Source: Moraxella sp.
GTDB lineage: Bacteria; Pseudomonadota; Gammaproteobacteria; Pseudomonadales; Moraxellaceae
Reading direction: 5' to 3'
DNA length: 64,000 nt
Assembly: GCA_030528385.1 (NCBI GenBank)
Contig: JAUMYZ010000009.1
Location: forward strand, 1 to 64,000
This document shows positions 32,827 through 42,887 of this stretch, piece by piece. Numbering within the stretch: the first letter of the stretch is position 1; each line of letters starts with the position of its first letter. The translations under genes were made by a program, and so were the position numbers. The notes beneath the pieces were generated by a model that had not been told where the DNA came from, made no database searches, and saw nothing but the letters and a program-made list of their open reading frames with translations.

Positions 32827-34167
32827 ATGAGTGTATATCAGCAGTATTTGGGCACACGCAAAGTCCAAGAACACCAAGCGGTTACATTGGTGGCAGTGCT
32901 TGGGGCGCTAAGCGCCAATCAAGTGGAGCTGTTGTTTTTTGGGGAACGCATCGCCCTTGATGTGTCGGCGATTTTGGCGCAACATACAAAGGCGGGCATT
33001 GACATTAAAAATAGTCTAAGTTTTGCAACAGCTTTGGCAAACAAAGACTTGGCAAACATCACCATTGATTTGGGTCAAGCCATCAAAGCTGGCAAAACGG
33101 CGGACGATTTTGTCAGTGGTCAAGAAGCGCCTGCCACCGATGTGGTGCTGTACGGCTTTGGGCGCATTGGGCGTATTTTGGCGCGTCTACTGATGAGTCG
33201 CTCTGCTTCTGATAAGGGCTTGCAGCTCAAGGCGATTGTGGTACGTCCAGCGGGCGATGGCGACCTTGCCAAGCGTGCCAGTTTGCTTGAACGTGATAGC
33301 GTACATGGTTGGTTTAATGGCAGTGTACAGATTGACACAGAAAATAACGGCATGATTGTCAACGGTCGCTTTGTGCAGATGATTTATGCGTCTGACCCCA
33401 GCGAGATTGATTATAGCGCCTATGGCATTGACAACGCCATCGTCATTGACAACACAGGCAAATGGAAAGACGAAGCAGGCTTGGGCAAACACTTAGCCAG
33501 CAAAGGCGTGGCAAAGGTGCTACTCACCGCCCCTGCCAAAGGCGACATCAAAAACGTGGTCTATGGCGTCAATGACGACACCATCGGCGATGATAAAATC
33601 GTCTCGGCGGCCAGCTGCACCACCAACGCCATCACACCAACCCTAAAAGTGCTGCACGACGAATTTGGTATTGTCAATGGGCATATGGAGACAGTGCACG
33701 CCTTTACCAACGACCAAAACTTGGTGGACAACCATCACAAAGCCGACCGTCGTGGACGCGCCGCGCCCCTAAATATGGTGATGACCAGCACTGGCGCAGC
33801 GTCTGCGGTGTCCAAAGCAATCCCCGAGCTTAAAGGTAAACTCACAGGCAATGCCATTCGCGTACCCACACCCAATGTGTCCTTGGCGATTTTAAATCTT
33901 AATTTTGAAAAGGCAGTCGGTTCAGCCGATGAGCTTAATGCCTTTATTAAGGCCAAAGCCGACAGCGAGCAGTGGCAAGCGCAAATTGCTTATTCTGACA
34001 GTCCAGAAGCGGTGTCCACCGATTTTGTGGGTTGTGAAAAAGTGGCGATTTTTGATGCCAAAGCCACCATCACCCAAGACAATCGCGCCACCCTTTATGT
34101 TTGGTATGACAACGAGATGGGTTATAGCACACAAGTACTGCGTGTGGCAGAAGTGATGGCAAAATAA
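32827..34167 (+). CDS. gap: Glyceraldehyde-3-phosphate dehydrogenase, long form
   Basis: A 446-residue GAPDH, about 110 residues longer than the standard enzyme. Residues 1-100 are an N-terminal extension; the Rossmann motif LYGFGRIGRILARLL is at about 109-123 and the catalytic Cys264 in SAASCTTNAITP. The catalytic His lies in HAFTNDQNL and the C-terminal motif is WYDNEMGYSTQVLR. Long GAPDHs of this type are known in Pseudomonas and Acinetobacter, where the gluconeogenic direction is thought to dominate. It catalyses the reversible oxidation of glyceraldehyde-3-phosphate in the cytoplasm. It is monocistronic, with its own TATAAT. Confidence 0.93.
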   Translation: MSVYQQYLGTRKVQEHQAVTLVAVLGALSANQVELLFFGERIALDVSAILAQHTKAGIDIKNSLSFATALANKDLANITIDLGQAIKAGKTADDFVSGQEAPATDVVLYGFGRIGRILARLLMSRSASDKGLQLKAIVVRPAGDGDLAKRASLLERDSVHGWFNGSVQIDTENNGMIVNGRFVQMIYASDPSEIDYSAYGIDNAIVIDNTGKWKDEAGLGKHLASKGVAKVLLTAPAKGDIKNVVYGVNDDTIGDDKIVSAASCTTNAITPTLKVLHDEFGIVNGHMETVHAFTNDQNLVDNHHKADRRGRAAPLNMVMTSTGAASAVSKAIPELKGKLTGNAIRVPTPNVSLAILNLNFEKAVGSADELNAFIKAKADSEQWQAQIAYSDSPEAVSTDFVGCEKVAIFDAKATITQDNRATLYVWYDNEMGYSTQVLRVAEVMAK

Positions 34168-34177
34168 CTACCAAATA

Positions 34178-34217
34178 ACCACAGTTTGTGGTATGATGTC
34201 AACATAAACTGTGGTAT
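34178..34217. repeat. Small dyad and repeat between gap and the SH3 gene
   Basis: ACCACA-GTT-TGTGGT (34178-34192) is a perfect dyad just after gap. TGTGGTAT recurs at 34187-34194 and 34210-34217. No T-run follows, so it is not a typical terminator; it may be an operator or a leader structure for the next gene. Confidence 0.4.
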
Positions 34218-34235
34218 CAACAGAAGGAGTGTGTG

Positions 34236-34541
34236 ATGAGACTGCTTAAACCGTTTGCTGTGGCATTGGCGTTTGCGCTGTCAGCGACTTCGCTGAACGC
34301 GGCATCTGCTGCTGAGTTTTGTATGGTTACTGACCCTACAGATACGCCACTTAATGTCCGTGCAGCACCAAGCAACAAAGGCAAGGTCTTGGACACCATT
34401 GAAAACGAAAGCATTGTTATCATTGCTAAGTACAGCAAAAACAAAAAATGGGCATACATCAAAGATGCCGACACCAAACAAAATATTGGTTGGGTGTATC
34501 GTGAATATCTAAGCTGTTCGCCTTCTTTGAAAAACCGATAA
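34236..34541 (+). CDS. Secreted bacterial SH3-domain protein
   Basis: A 101-residue protein with a signal peptide (about residues 1-25, ending SAASAA) and one SH3-type domain: TPLNVRAAPSNKGKVLDTI, WAYIKD, IGWVYREYLSC. Such domains bind peptidoglycan or peptides in the envelope. Two Cys (near residues 30 and 95) could form a disulphide closing the domain. ATG 34236 has AAGGAG 6 bp upstream. It is monocistronic and faces pncB, with a shared bidirectional terminator at 34570-34594. Confidence 0.8.
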   Translation: MRLLKPFAVALAFALSATSLNAASAAEFCMVTDPTDTPLNVRAAPSNKGKVLDTIENESIVIIAKYSKNKKWAYIKDADTKQNIGWVYREYLSCSPSLKNR

Positions 34542-34569
34542 ACTGGTTTTTGTGAAATTGATGTATAAA

Positions 34570-34594
34570 AATAGGGCATATCTTATGCCCTATT
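34570..34594. terminator. Bidirectional terminator between the SH3 gene and pncB
   Basis: A perfect 11-bp stem, AATAGGGCATA / TATGCCCTATT, with a 3-nt loop. The minus strand continues into a TTTTTAT run for pncB, whose stop is 5 bp upstream; the plus strand is followed by CTATTTATT. Confidence 0.85.
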
Positions 34595-34598
34595 CTAT

Positions 34599-35819
34599 TT
34601 ATTCACTTTTAATATCAAATACTTGTCGCAGATACGCCAAATAAGTGTTGTCTTGTATCATGGTTTTGCCAGGGCTGTCAGAGAGCTTGGCAACGGGCTG
34701 ACCATTGCACTCCACCAGTTTTAGGACGATGTTTAGTTGGGTTAGCCCCATGTCGTTGGTGAGATTGGTGCCGATACCAAAGCTGGTTTTGGTGCGTGAT
34801 TTGAAATACTCGTGCAAATCCCATGCTTTTTGTATGGTCAGACCGTCGCTAAAGACCAGTATCTTGCTTTGGGGGTCAATTCTAAGTTTTTGATAATGGT
34901 TGATGGCTTTTTCACCCCACGCATAGGGGTCGCCACTGTCATGACGCAAGCCATCAAAGAGCTTGGCAAAATACAAATCAAAATCTCTTAAAAATGCGTC
35001 CATGCCCACCACATCGGTCAAAGCAATGCCCAAATCGCCGCGGTACTCGCGCACCCAAGATTCCAGCGCCGCTTTTTGGCTGTCTCTTAGGCGCACATCA
35101 AGCGCTTGAAAGGCTTGCATGAATTCGTGTGCCATCGTGCCAATGGGTGCCAGCCCCAACTCTTTGGCAAGATACACATTGGACGTGCCCTTAAAAATGC
35201 TGGGTGCTTCTTTGGCAAGGCTTTTGACCACATGATAATGCCATGTTTTAGAATAGCGTCTTCTGGTGCCAAAATCGGCAATGGCAAAACGGTTGTCATG
35301 CGGATTTTGTTGTTGTTTTTGTTCGTATTGTTTAAGCAAGGCGATTTTGTCGTCAAGGCGTTTTTGTCCTTCGTCAAGCACCACATCGCTGTGCAAACGC
35401 TGATAATACAGCTCATTGATGATGCTGAGCACAAAAATCTCAAAAAACATCGCTTGTATCATCGGGCCTTTGATTTTGACGTCTAGGCGTTCTTCGTCAT
35501 CAATGCTGACTTCAACAAAACGTCTTTTGAGCTGAAATAATTCCAAATAATCCACAAAATCAGATTTGATGAACCGCAGTCCGCGCAAGTAGTCCAGCTC
35601 ATCTTGACTGAAGTTTAGACCACACAAAAAGTCAAGCTGTGTCTCTAAATCTTCTTTGATTTGGTGGAGCGGGTAGGCGGTTTGATGGTTGTTGCGACAG
35701 CGAAAGTGATAGACGCTGTGGGTCTGGGGGAACTGATGGAGCATCGTTTGCAACATCGTGAATTTGTACAAATCATTATCTAGCAGTGATGAGATAATGG
35801 GTGTGGCATGGTGGGTCAT
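34599..35819 (-). CDS. pncB: Nicotinate phosphoribosyltransferase
   Basis: A 406-residue enzyme that makes nicotinate mononucleotide from nicotinate and PRPP in NAD salvage. Motifs include [14 protein letters not shown] near the N-terminus, [52 protein letters not shown] with the His region, [14 protein letters not shown], and [29 protein letters not shown] near the end completes the phosphate-binding site. The length equals E. coli PncB (400). It is a single gene ending in a strong bidirectional hairpin and is divergent from lipB. Confidence 0.95.
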   Translation of the reverse strand: MTHHATPIISSLLDNDLYKFTMLQTMLHQFPQTHSVYHFRCRNNHQTAYPLHQIKEDLETQLDFLCGLNFSQDELDYLRGLRFIKSDFVDYLELFQLKRRFVEVSIDDEERLDVKIKGPMIQAMFFEIFVLSIINELYYQRLHSDVVLDEGQKRLDDKIALLKQYEQKQQQNPHDNRFAIADFGTRRRYSKTWHYHVVKSLAKEAPSIFKGTSNVYLAKELGLAPIGTMAHEFMQAFQALDVRLRDSQKAALESWVREYRGDLGIALTDVVGMDAFLRDFDLYFAKLFDGLRHDSGDPYAWGEKAINHYQKLRIDPQSKILVFSDGLTIQKAWDLHEYFKSRTKTSFGIGTNLTNDMGLTQLNIVLKLVECNGQPVAKLSDSPGKTMIQDNTYLAYLRQVFDIKSE

Positions 35820-35928
35820 GACATACTCACTTAAATGATGGGTTGGATAACTAAAAAGTTAGTCATATCATACCGAAAAATGATAAAATTTTCATGCTTT
35901 TATTTGGTTTTGGTGATGATTGATAACA

Positions 35929-36660
35929 ATGACGCACTCTCTTAACTTACAAAACATACAAACAGACACTTTGCAGTGGCAAAATCTAAAAACGTCGCTG
36001 CATGTTCACGCAAAATACAACGCCACCCATGAAGCGATGGTTGCGCGGATATTGGCGCGCACGACAGACAAAAAACAAGGCGTGTTTTGTCCTGATGAAT
36101 TGTGGATTGTGGAACACCAAGATGTCTATACACTTGGTCAAGCGGGCAAAGAAGAGCATATTTTGTACCACACGAACACACCAATCATCAAAACTGACCG
36201 CGGCGGGCAAGTAACGTGGCATGGCACGGGGCAACTGGTGGTGTACTGGTTGTGGGATTTGTGTCAGCTTGGCATGGGCGTGCGCGATTTGGTCAGTCAT
36301 GCCGAGCAGTCCATAGAAGACGTGGTTGGTGAGTATTTGCCGACTGGCTTGTTTGCCAAAGCGCGCCGTGATGCACCAGGGGTATACATTTATCATGATG
36401 ATGGCGATATGCTGGGCAAGATTGCCAGTTTGGGATTTAAAATAAAACAAGGTTTTAGCTATCATGGCGTTGCCATCAATCTTATCAATGAATTGTCGCC
36501 ATTTCATGCCATCAATCCTTGTGGTTATGCGAACATGCCTATGGTCAAGCTGGCAAATTTTGGGCGCTTTGGTGCTGCGGACATTGAACAATTTATTCAC
36601 AAATTTATTCACAATATTCATCATCGGCACAACAAGACGATTGCACTTAGAGCGGTTTGA
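35929..36660 (+). CDS. lipB: Octanoyl-ACP:protein octanoyltransferase
   Basis: A 243-residue enzyme that transfers octanoate from acyl carrier protein to lipoyl domains, before LipA inserts sulfur. The signature TDRGGQVTWHGTGQLVVYWL (about 89-108), K164 in GKIASLGFKI and the nucleophile C198 in INPCGYANMPM are present. It is about 30 residues longer than E. coli LipB, mostly at the N-terminus. ATG 35929 is used; an in-frame TTG at 35920 adds three residues. lipA is not in the window. ppa follows 51 bp downstream. Confidence 0.93.
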   Translation: MTHSLNLQNIQTDTLQWQNLKTSLHVHAKYNATHEAMVARILARTTDKKQGVFCPDELWIVEHQDVYTLGQAGKEEHILYHTNTPIIKTDRGGQVTWHGTGQLVVYWLWDLCQLGMGVRDLVSHAEQSIEDVVGEYLPTGLFAKARRDAPGVYIYHDDGDMLGKIASLGFKIKQGFSYHGVAINLINELSPFHAINPCGYANMPMVKLANFGRFGAADIEQFIHKFIHNIHHRHNKTIALRAV

Positions 36661-36711
36661 TATTACAATGTTGGGGTTTGATTGATTTTAGACGTGAATT
36701 TTGGAGTTGTT

Positions 36712-37242
36712 ATGGCAGATTTTAATCAAATTTTGGACGCAGGCGATGTTGATGGTGGCATGATTAACGTTGTGGTAGAAATTCCCACGGGCTCAAACCA
36801 TAAGATTGAATGGAATCGTAAGTTGGCGTGCTTTGAGCTTGACCGTGTGGAGCCAGCCATTTTTACCAAACCCTGCAACTACGGCTTTATTCCGCAGACA
36901 TTGGACGAAGATGGCGACGAATTGGACGCGTTGATTATCACTGAGCAGCCGCTGAGCACGGGCGTTTTTTTGCAAGCTAGGGTCATTGGTGTGATGAAGT
37001 TTGTTGATGATGGCGAAGTGGATGACAAAATCATCGTTGTGCCAGCGGATGACCGCAACAATGGCAACGCTTATCAAAGCCTTGATGATTTGCCAAAGCA
37101 GTTGCTTAAACAACTGGAGTTTCATTTTAACCACTACAAAGACCTAAAAAAAGCAGGCACAACGGTGGTACAGGGCTTTTTTGGCATTGACGAAGCCAAA
37201 GAAGTGATTAAAGACAGCCAACAACGTTGGACAAAGAAATAA
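36712..37242 (+). CDS. ppa: Inorganic pyrophosphatase, family I
   Basis: A 176-residue soluble enzyme hydrolysing pyrophosphate, pulling biosynthetic reactions forward. Active-site blocks: VVEIPTGSNHKIEW, YGFIPQTLDEDGDELDALI (the D-x-D-x-x-D metal site) and DDKIIVVPADD, then FFNHYKDLKK-type FHFNHYKDLKKAG. ATG 36712 (MADFNQIL) has GGAG at 5-6 bp; an upstream in-frame start lacks family sequence. It ends in a strong terminator (37256-37279). Confidence 0.95.
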   Translation: MADFNQILDAGDVDGGMINVVVEIPTGSNHKIEWNRKLACFELDRVEPAIFTKPCNYGFIPQTLDEDGDELDALIITEQPLSTGVFLQARVIGVMKFVDDGEVDDKIIVVPADDRNNGNAYQSLDDLPKQLLKQLEFHFNHYKDLKKAGTTVVQGFFGIDEAKEVIKDSQQRWTKK

Positions 37243-37255
37243 ATGCTGTAAAAAT

Positions 37256-37279
37256 AGCCCCGATTTTGGGGCTTTTTTA
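37256..37279 (+). terminator. Rho-independent terminator after ppa
   Basis: AGCCCC-GATTTT-GGGGCT followed by TTTTTTA, 13 bp after the ppa stop codon: a 6-bp GC-rich stem and a clean T-run. Confidence 0.9.
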
Positions 37280-37376
37280 TCATTGCGACGAGTATGTATG
37301 ACCAAATGCCAATCATCAGTTTGGACACGCCATTTTTGATTTATCAAGCAATCAGCCATTTATGAATGAGTAAATC

Positions 37377-37844
37377 ATGACCCCCGCCATTCGCCTATTA
37401 AAAAAGCAAAACATCGCTCACAGCGTTCATGAGTACGAACATGACCCGAGCAACAGCAATTTTGGGTTAGAAGCGTGTGAAAAGCTGGGACTGTCTGCCG
37501 ATGAAGTGTTTAAAACTTTGCTGACCACCGATAGCAAACAGTATTTTGTCGCCATTTTGCCCGTACAAAACACGCTCAATCTTAAAAAGATGGCAAGTGT
37601 CGTGGGTGTTAAAAAACTGAGCATGGCAAACCCAAACGATGCTGAGCGTATCACAGGCTATATTGTGGGCGGGATTAGTCCCATTGCCCAAAAAAGGCGT
37701 TTAAAAACAGTCATCCACACCAATGCCGAGCAACTGGATAAAATGTATGTCAGTGGCGGTCGGCGTGGGCTAGATGTTGGGCTTGCGCCTGATGATTTGG
37801 CGCAACTGCTGCCAGCAGGGTTTGTGGACATTGTTGATGACTAA
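37377..37844 (+). CDS. ybaK: Cys-tRNA(Pro)/Cys-tRNA(Cys) deacylase YbaK
   Basis: A 155-residue editing-domain protein that clears cysteine wrongly attached to tRNA-Pro. Family features: MTPAIRLLKKQNIAHSVHEYEHD at the N-terminus, LGLSADEVFKTLL, the Lys-containing LNLKKMASVVGVKKLSMA, and GYIVGGISPIAQKR with the conserved G-G-x-S/P loop. It ends GGRRGLDVGLAPDDL. It is convergent with the rfb cluster (21 bp to rfbC) and marks the border of the glycolipid locus. Confidence 0.93.
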   Translation: MTPAIRLLKKQNIAHSVHEYEHDPSNSNFGLEACEKLGLSADEVFKTLLTTDSKQYFVAILPVQNTLNLKKMASVVGVKKLSMANPNDAERITGYIVGGISPIAQKRRLKTVIHTNAEQLDKMYVSGGRRGLDVGLAPDDLAQLLPAGFVDIVDD

Positions 37845-37865
37845 TTTGTTGAAGCTGACAGTTTG

Positions 37866-38435
37866 TTAAGACATCTCAAAAACTTCAGCTTGTGCAAAAT
37901 TGGGAGCGTTTTTGTCTTTATCAGTCAACTTAATGATTGATGTGTCTATGGGCCAATCAATCTTTAGCGTACTGTCGCTCCACACAATGCTGCGCTCACT
38001 GTCTTGATGATAAAAATCTGTGGTTTTGTATAAAAATTGTGTATTGTCTTCTAAAGCAACAAACCCGTGCGCAAACCCTGTAGGAATCCAAAATTGGCGA
38101 TGGTTTGCCGCGCTAAGCTCCACACCCACCCATTGCCCAAAGGTTGGCGAGTGCTTGCGAATGTCTGCCGCCACGTCCCAAGCGCGACCTTGTACCACGC
38201 GCACCAGTTTGCCTTGAGCATGGGGGGTTAGCTGATAATGCAGTCCACGCAGCACCCCTTTTGCCGACAAAGAATGATTGTCCTGCACAAAAGTTACGAC
38301 ATCAAAACCGCGTTGCGTCAGCGCTTGATTGAAGGTTCGTTCATTAAAACTTTCCATAAACCAGCCACGCTCATCGCCAAAAATGCGTGGCTCAAAAATC
38401 AGCAGCTCTGGGATTTTGGTGTCAATCACGTTCAT
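37866..38435 (-). CDS. rfbC: dTDP-4-dehydrorhamnose 3,5-epimerase
   Basis: A 189-residue cupin enzyme, third step of dTDP-L-rhamnose synthesis. Motifs: [43 protein letters not shown] (with the catalytic His), [27 protein letters not shown], and [26 protein letters not shown] 38435 overlaps the rfbA stop as ATGA. It is the last gene of rfbB-rfbD-rfbA-rfbC and closes the glycolipid locus. Confidence 0.96.
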   Translation of the reverse strand: MNVIDTKIPELLIFEPRIFGDERGWFMESFNERTFNQALTQRGFDVVTFVQDNHSLSAKGVLRGLHYQLTPHAQGKLVRVVQGRAWDVAADIRKHSPTFGQWVGVELSAANHRQFWIPTGFAHGFVALEDNTQFLYKTTDFYHQDSERSIVWSDSTLKIDWPIDTSIIKLTDKDKNAPNFAQAEVFEMS

Positions 38436-39325
38436 GAGTGTGCCTTATTTTCTTGATGAAGTTTGAGTAAATATTGACCATATCCTGTTTTTTGAAAAAA
38501 CTTGGCTTGTCTTAACAGTCCTTCGTCATCAATCCAGTGGTTGGCGTGGGCAATCTCTTCTAGACAAGCAATTTTAAGCCCTTGACGGTGTTCAATGGTT
38601 TGTACAAATTGACTGGCTTCTAGTAGACTGTCGTGTGTGCCCGTGTCCAGCCACGCAAAACCACGACCCAGCAATTCCACATTTAGTTGCTGCTGTTGCA
38701 AATAGATGTTGTTAACATCAGTGATTTCTAGCTCGCCGCGATGAGAAGGTTTGATGTTTTTGGCAATTTCTACAACTTGATTGTCATAAAAATAAAGACC
38801 TGTTACCGCGTAGTTGGATTTGGGATTTTGGGGTTTTTCTTCAATGCTTAACGCTTTGCCGTGTTGGTCAAATGCCACCACACCAAAACGCTTTGGGTCA
38901 TTGACATAATAGCCAAAAACGGTTGCTCCAGTTGTTTGGTGGGACGCACGGCGTAATTGCTTGCTAAAATGCTGACCATAAAAAATATTGTCCCCCAAAA
39001 TCAAGCAAACATTGTCATCGCCAATAAACGTCTCGCCCAAGATAAACGCTTCTGCCAAGCCATTGGGGTTGGGCTGTACTTTATAGGATAGACGAAGTCC
39101 AATGTGCTCACCTGTGCCAAGCAGTTTTTCAAAATTTGGCAAATCTTCAGGGGTTGAAATGATTAAAACATCACGAATGCCAGCGAGCATTAGTACAGAC
39201 AATGGATAATAAATCATTGGTTTGTCATAGATAGGCAGCAGCTGTTTTGATACGCCCATCGTGATGGGATAAAGGCGCGTGCCAGAACCACCCGCCAAAA
39301 TAATGCCTTTACGATTGTTGGTCAT
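38432..39325 (-). CDS. rfbA: Glucose-1-phosphate thymidylyltransferase
   Basis: A 297-residue nucleotidyltransferase making dTDP-glucose from glucose-1-phosphate and dTTP, first step of the rhamnose pathway. The pyrophosphorylase signature [16 protein letters not shown] opens the protein; [26 protein letters not shown] and [20 protein letters not shown] follow. ATG 39325 (MTNNRKG) has GGAG upstream and overlaps rfbD by 17 bp. The sequence is complete and standard for RmlA. Confidence 0.96.
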   Translation of the reverse strand: MTNNRKGIILAGGSGTRLYPITMGVSKQLLPIYDKPMIYYPLSVLMLAGIRDVLIISTPEDLPNFEKLLGTGEHIGLRLSYKVQPNPNGLAEAFILGETFIGDDNVCLILGDNIFYGQHFSKQLRRASHQTTGATVFGYYVNDPKRFGVVAFDQHGKALSIEEKPQNPKSNYAVTGLYFYDNQVVEIAKNIKPSHRGELEITDVNNIYLQQQQLNVELLGRGFAWLDTGTHDSLLEASQFVQTIEHRQGLKIACLEEIAHANHWIDDEGLLRQAKFFQKTGYGQYLLKLHQENKAHS

Positions 39326-40220
39326 GGATAAGTTCTCCAAGCACTTGTTCCACACCTTGTTGCCAGTGTGGCAAATGCAAATCAAAGGTTTGTTGTAGTT
39401 TTTGTGTGTTTAGTCGTGAGTTGTGTGGGCGCCGAGCGGCACTTTGATAGTCTGCTGTACCGATGGCATTGACTTGTCGCACTTTAAGCATCAGACCCAT
39501 TTTATCGGCGGTGGCAAAAATAAAAGTGGCATAATCATACCAAGAGCATGCACCTTGGGCGGCAAGATGATAATGTCCAAATCTTGTATGTGCAGGCTTT
39601 AGTTGTTGATGGCGAAGAACTTGACTGGTGATGTCAGCAATCAAGCTGGCGCTGGTAGGACTGCCGATTTGGTCGTCAATGACGTTGAGTGTCTCTTGTG
39701 TTGTGGCAAGTTTAAGCATGGTTTTAAGAAAGTTATTGCCATGCAGACCATATACCCAGCTGGTGCGAAAATTGATAAAATCTGCACCACTGCTTTCTAG
39801 TGCCAGCTCGCCATCGCGCTTGCTTTGTCCATAAACGTTGATGGGATTGGGCTTGCTGTTTTCTGTCCAAGCGGTATCACCTGTGCCATCAAACACATAG
39901 TCTGTAGAATAATGAATGAGTAAAGCGCGATGTTGTTTGGTCAACTCTGCCAAGTGTTTTACTGACAAATGATTGATTAAATTGGCTTTTTGTGGCTCGG
40001 CTTGGGCTTTGTCCACCGCGGTATAAGCGCAGGCATTGACGACGATGTCAGGACAGACACTCGCAAACACTTGGGCGATGGCATCAAAATTGGTTACATC
40101 ACCGCACAGTCCATCGGTATTTTTATGACGGTCTAAGGCGATGACTTCTCCAAGGGGCTGTAGGCTGCGATTAAGTTCCCAGCCAACTTGTCCATTTTTG
40201 CCCAGCAGTAAAATTTTCAT
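39309..40220 (-). CDS. rfbD: dTDP-4-dehydrorhamnose reductase
   Basis: A 303-residue NADPH-dependent short-chain reductase, last step to dTDP-L-rhamnose. The Rossmann motif [17 protein letters not shown] is at the N-terminus. It also has [27 protein letters not shown], and the catalytic Tyr-x3-Lys in [16 protein letters not shown] 40220 overlaps the rfbB stop (ATGA). A longer upstream frame would overlap rfbB and is not needed. Confidence 0.96.
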   Translation of the reverse strand: MKILLLGKNGQVGWELNRSLQPLGEVIALDRHKNTDGLCGDVTNFDAIAQVFASVCPDIVVNACAYTAVDKAQAEPQKANLINHLSVKHLAELTKQHRALLIHYSTDYVFDGTGDTAWTENSKPNPINVYGQSKRDGELALESSGADFINFRTSWVYGLHGNNFLKTMLKLATTQETLNVIDDQIGSPTSASLIADITSQVLRHQQLKPAHTRFGHYHLAAQGACSWYDYATFIFATADKMGLMLKVRQVNAIGTADYQSAARRPHNSRLNTQKLQQTFDLHLPHWQQGVEQVLGELIHDQQS

Positions 40221-41296
40221 TGGTTGTCCGACCCTTGATATTGCTTGTTTAGCCATTGTTGATATTCGCCGCTTTGGACATGATTGACCCATGTTTGATT
40301 GTCTAAGTACCATTGTACCGTTTTGCGCAGTCCAGTGGTAAAGGTTTCTTGGGGAACCCAGCCCAATTCTTGTTTGATTTTACTGGCGTCAATGGCATAG
40401 CGCACATCGTGCCCTGCGCGGTCTTTGACATGGGTGATTAACTTGGCATAATTTGCCACGCCTTGGGGCTTGTTGGGAGCAAGCTCTTCTAGCAGGGCGC
40501 AAATGGCTTTAACGACATCAATATTTTTTTGTTCGTTATGCCCGCCAATGTTATAAGTTTGACCAATGTTGGCAGTGGTTGCCACCAGACACAAGGCTCG
40601 TGCATGGTCTTCTACATAGAGCCAATCACGAATTTGTAAGCCATTGCCATAAATGGGCAAAGGCTTGCCTTGTAGGGCGTTTAAGATGGTCAGGGGAATG
40701 AGTTTTTCGGGAAAATGATAAGGGCCATAGTTGTTGGAGCAATTGGTCATCACCACAGGCAAGCCATAAGTTCTGTGCCATGCCCGCACCAAATGGTCGG
40801 AGCTGGCTTTGCTGGCAGAATAAGGCGAGCTTGGTGCGTAGGCGGTAGTTTCGGTAAACAGCTCATCGCTGCCGTCCAAATCGCCATACACTTCATCTGT
40901 GGAAACGTGATGAAAGCGAAAAGTGGCTTTTTTGGCATTAGCAAGTTTGTCATAATAGTGGCGCGCCACTTCCAGCAGCGTATAAGTGCCGATGATGTTG
41001 GTTTGTATAAAAGCGTCAGCACCAACGATAGAGCGGTCCACATGGCTTTCTGCTGCCAAGTGCATGACAATGTCGGGAGCAAAACCGTCAAATAATCGCT
41101 GTATTTGTGGGCGATTGCAAATGTCGGTTTGTGAAAACTGATAACGCGGACTGTCTGATACACACAACAAAGATTCTAAATTGCCCGCATAGGTGAGTTT
41201 GTCCACGTTTAGCACGCGATGGTCGGTGTTTTGGATAAGATGGCGAATGACTGCCGAACCAATAAAGCCAGCGCCGCCTGTAATAAGAATGTTCAT
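40217..41296 (-). CDS. rfbB: dTDP-glucose 4,6-dehydratase
   Basis: A 359-residue NAD-dependent extended SDR converting dTDP-glucose to dTDP-4-keto-6-deoxyglucose. Motifs: [40 protein letters not shown] (catalytic Thr-Asp-Glu), [15 protein letters not shown] (Tyr-x3-Lys) and [15 protein letters not shown]. It is the first rfb gene, 41 bp downstream of the glycosyltransferase at 41338-42858, probably on the same long minus-strand transcript. Confidence 0.96.
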   Translation of the reverse strand: MNILITGGAGFIGSAVIRHLIQNTDHRVLNVDKLTYAGNLESLLCVSDSPRYQFSQTDICNRPQIQRLFDGFAPDIVMHLAAESHVDRSIVGADAFIQTNIIGTYTLLEVARHYYDKLANAKKATFRFHHVSTDEVYGDLDGSDELFTETTAYAPSSPYSASKASSDHLVRAWHRTYGLPVVMTNCSNNYGPYHFPEKLIPLTILNALQGKPLPIYGNGLQIRDWLYVEDHARALCLVATTANIGQTYNIGGHNEQKNIDVVKAICALLEELAPNKPQGVANYAKLITHVKDRAGHDVRYAIDASKIKQELGWVPQETFTTGLRKTVQWYLDNQTWVNHVQSGEYQQWLNKQYQGSDNQ

Positions 41297-41337
41297 AAAT
41301 TTCTAACACACTCAATGATTGTCATGATTGGTTGGGG

Positions 41338-42858
41338 TTAATTATTTGGTTTGGACAATACCCGAACGTTGTCATAATATTTGGTCTTGTATGCTTGCTG
41401 TGATAAATTGGGAAAATAACCATCAATGATTTCCAAAGATGACATAAAATGTTCCCAACTATGACGCGTTTGCAAAAGATGAACGCTGTATTGCCATGCT
41501 GCAAAGAGTTTGTCTGGGTTGTTTAATAAGGTTTTTATTTTTAAATGGACATCAAAATCACCAACATCATCAAGCAAACATTGCTCACAAATCAGCTCGC
41601 CAACCCCACCAACATCACAAGCAATGACTGGCAGACCGTGAGTAATGGCTTCAATCAGTACATTGGGCAAGCCATCATATTGTGATGTGTACAAAAAACA
41701 TGAATACTGCCGCTTATTGGCGATGGCTGCAAATGAATCGTATTTACCAAAATATTTGACATTGGGCAGTTGTTTGAGTTTTTCCAAAATTGTTTGACAG
41801 GCTGGATCCAATTCTCCATACACATGAAATTGATGTTCTGGCATGTTTTTGGCGATTTGATATAATAAATTTGGACGTTTTTGTTTGGTAAAACGACTTG
41901 CCCAAAGAATGGGTGCATTGCTGACAGCGCAATATTTATTTAACTGACCCAAGAAAGGAAAATAAATGCTATAAAGCAGATGAGACAATCCAGTAAGCGA
42001 CCGTTGTGTTGTGGCATACGATGTTGTATCACAAATAATGCCATCTAATACAGAATGTGTTTCTGCAAGATATTTTGGCGCGTAACCAAAAAAGATATTG
42101 GGCTCACTGGTTTCATCTTCACAAAAAATGCTGGCAAATAATTTTTTGTGCATGACCGTTAATTGTTTGCCAAATCTTTTATAAACTTCCCAGCCCAATT
42201 CAGAATTGATATTATGAATGGTTTGACATGAAGATTGTAATAAGATTCTGGCAAGCAATTCAATCTTTTTATCAAAAGAAAGTGGCTTGGCAAATTTACC
42301 AAGGTCAAGGTATGTTACCAAATTGGGCAGTTTATCAATCCAAGGCGATGTGGCGTATTCTGTGGTAATAAGCAATGTTTTATGGCCTTTTTTGTGCGCA
42401 GCATTGATGTGGTGTAATGTGCCCAAATCAGCGCCACCGCGTTTTAGCCAAGGTGCCAAAAAAATCACATCAAAATCAAGTGAATGCAGATGTCGCATAA
42501 TCAATCCATATACCGCGCCAAGACTGTGTGGCTCAATATACTGCGGTGGATTGTATTGATGGATTGTGATGTTTGTTAAAAATTGCTGTGATGGCTGTAA
42601 AGCAAATTCAATTTTTCCCAGTTCGGACAATTCATTGAGCAAATAAGGGTCAATGTCGTTGGTGTTGACATAGGGTATGGACAATGCTTTGGGAGTTTTT
42701 GGCCACCAAGCTCTGTGCTCAATGCGATAACCGATGTTTTTTAATTTGCTTTTAGTTTTACTTTGGGGCAATAAATTGACAAAAAATGGGTCTAAAAAGT
42801 ATTTCCATAATGTTCTTACAATGGATTTTATTAGGGATTTGAGTGGATTTTTTTTCAT
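41338..42858 (-). CDS. Glycosyltransferase, family 4 type (GT-B fold)
   Basis: A 506-residue predicted glycosyltransferase. The C-terminal half has the GT4 layout: ILWASRFTKQKRPNLLYQIAKNMP, FHVYGELDP, VKYFGKYDSF and SQYDGLPNVLIEAITHGLPVIACDVGGVGELI (the E-x7-E type nucleotide-sugar site). The N-terminal half contains FLAPWLKRGGADLGTLHHI, a glycine-rich acceptor-side loop. Sugar and acceptor are unknown. A basic N-terminus (MKKNPLKSLIKS) may help membrane attachment. It is AT-richer than the flanking housekeeping genes and is followed by rfbB. Confidence 0.85.
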   Translation of the reverse strand: MKKNPLKSLIKSIVRTLWKYFLDPFFVNLLPQSKTKSKLKNIGYRIEHRAWWPKTPKALSIPYVNTNDIDPYLLNELSELGKIEFALQPSQQFLTNITIHQYNPPQYIEPHSLGAVYGLIMRHLHSLDFDVIFLAPWLKRGGADLGTLHHINAAHKKGHKTLLITTEYATSPWIDKLPNLVTYLDLGKFAKPLSFDKKIELLARILLQSSCQTIHNINSELGWEVYKRFGKQLTVMHKKLFASIFCEDETSEPNIFFGYAPKYLAETHSVLDGIICDTTSYATTQRSLTGLSHLLYSIYFPFLGQLNKYCAVSNAPILWASRFTKQKRPNLLYQIAKNMPEHQFHVYGELDPACQTILEKLKQLPNVKYFGKYDSFAAIANKRQYSCFLYTSQYDGLPNVLIEAITHGLPVIACDVGGVGELICEQCLLDDVGDFDVHLKIKTLLNNPDKLFAAWQYSVHLLQTRHSWEHFMSSLEIIDGYFPNLSQQAYKTKYYDNVRVLSKPNN

Positions 42859-42887
42859 TTTAAAACCTTAATAATAACCTTATTAAC

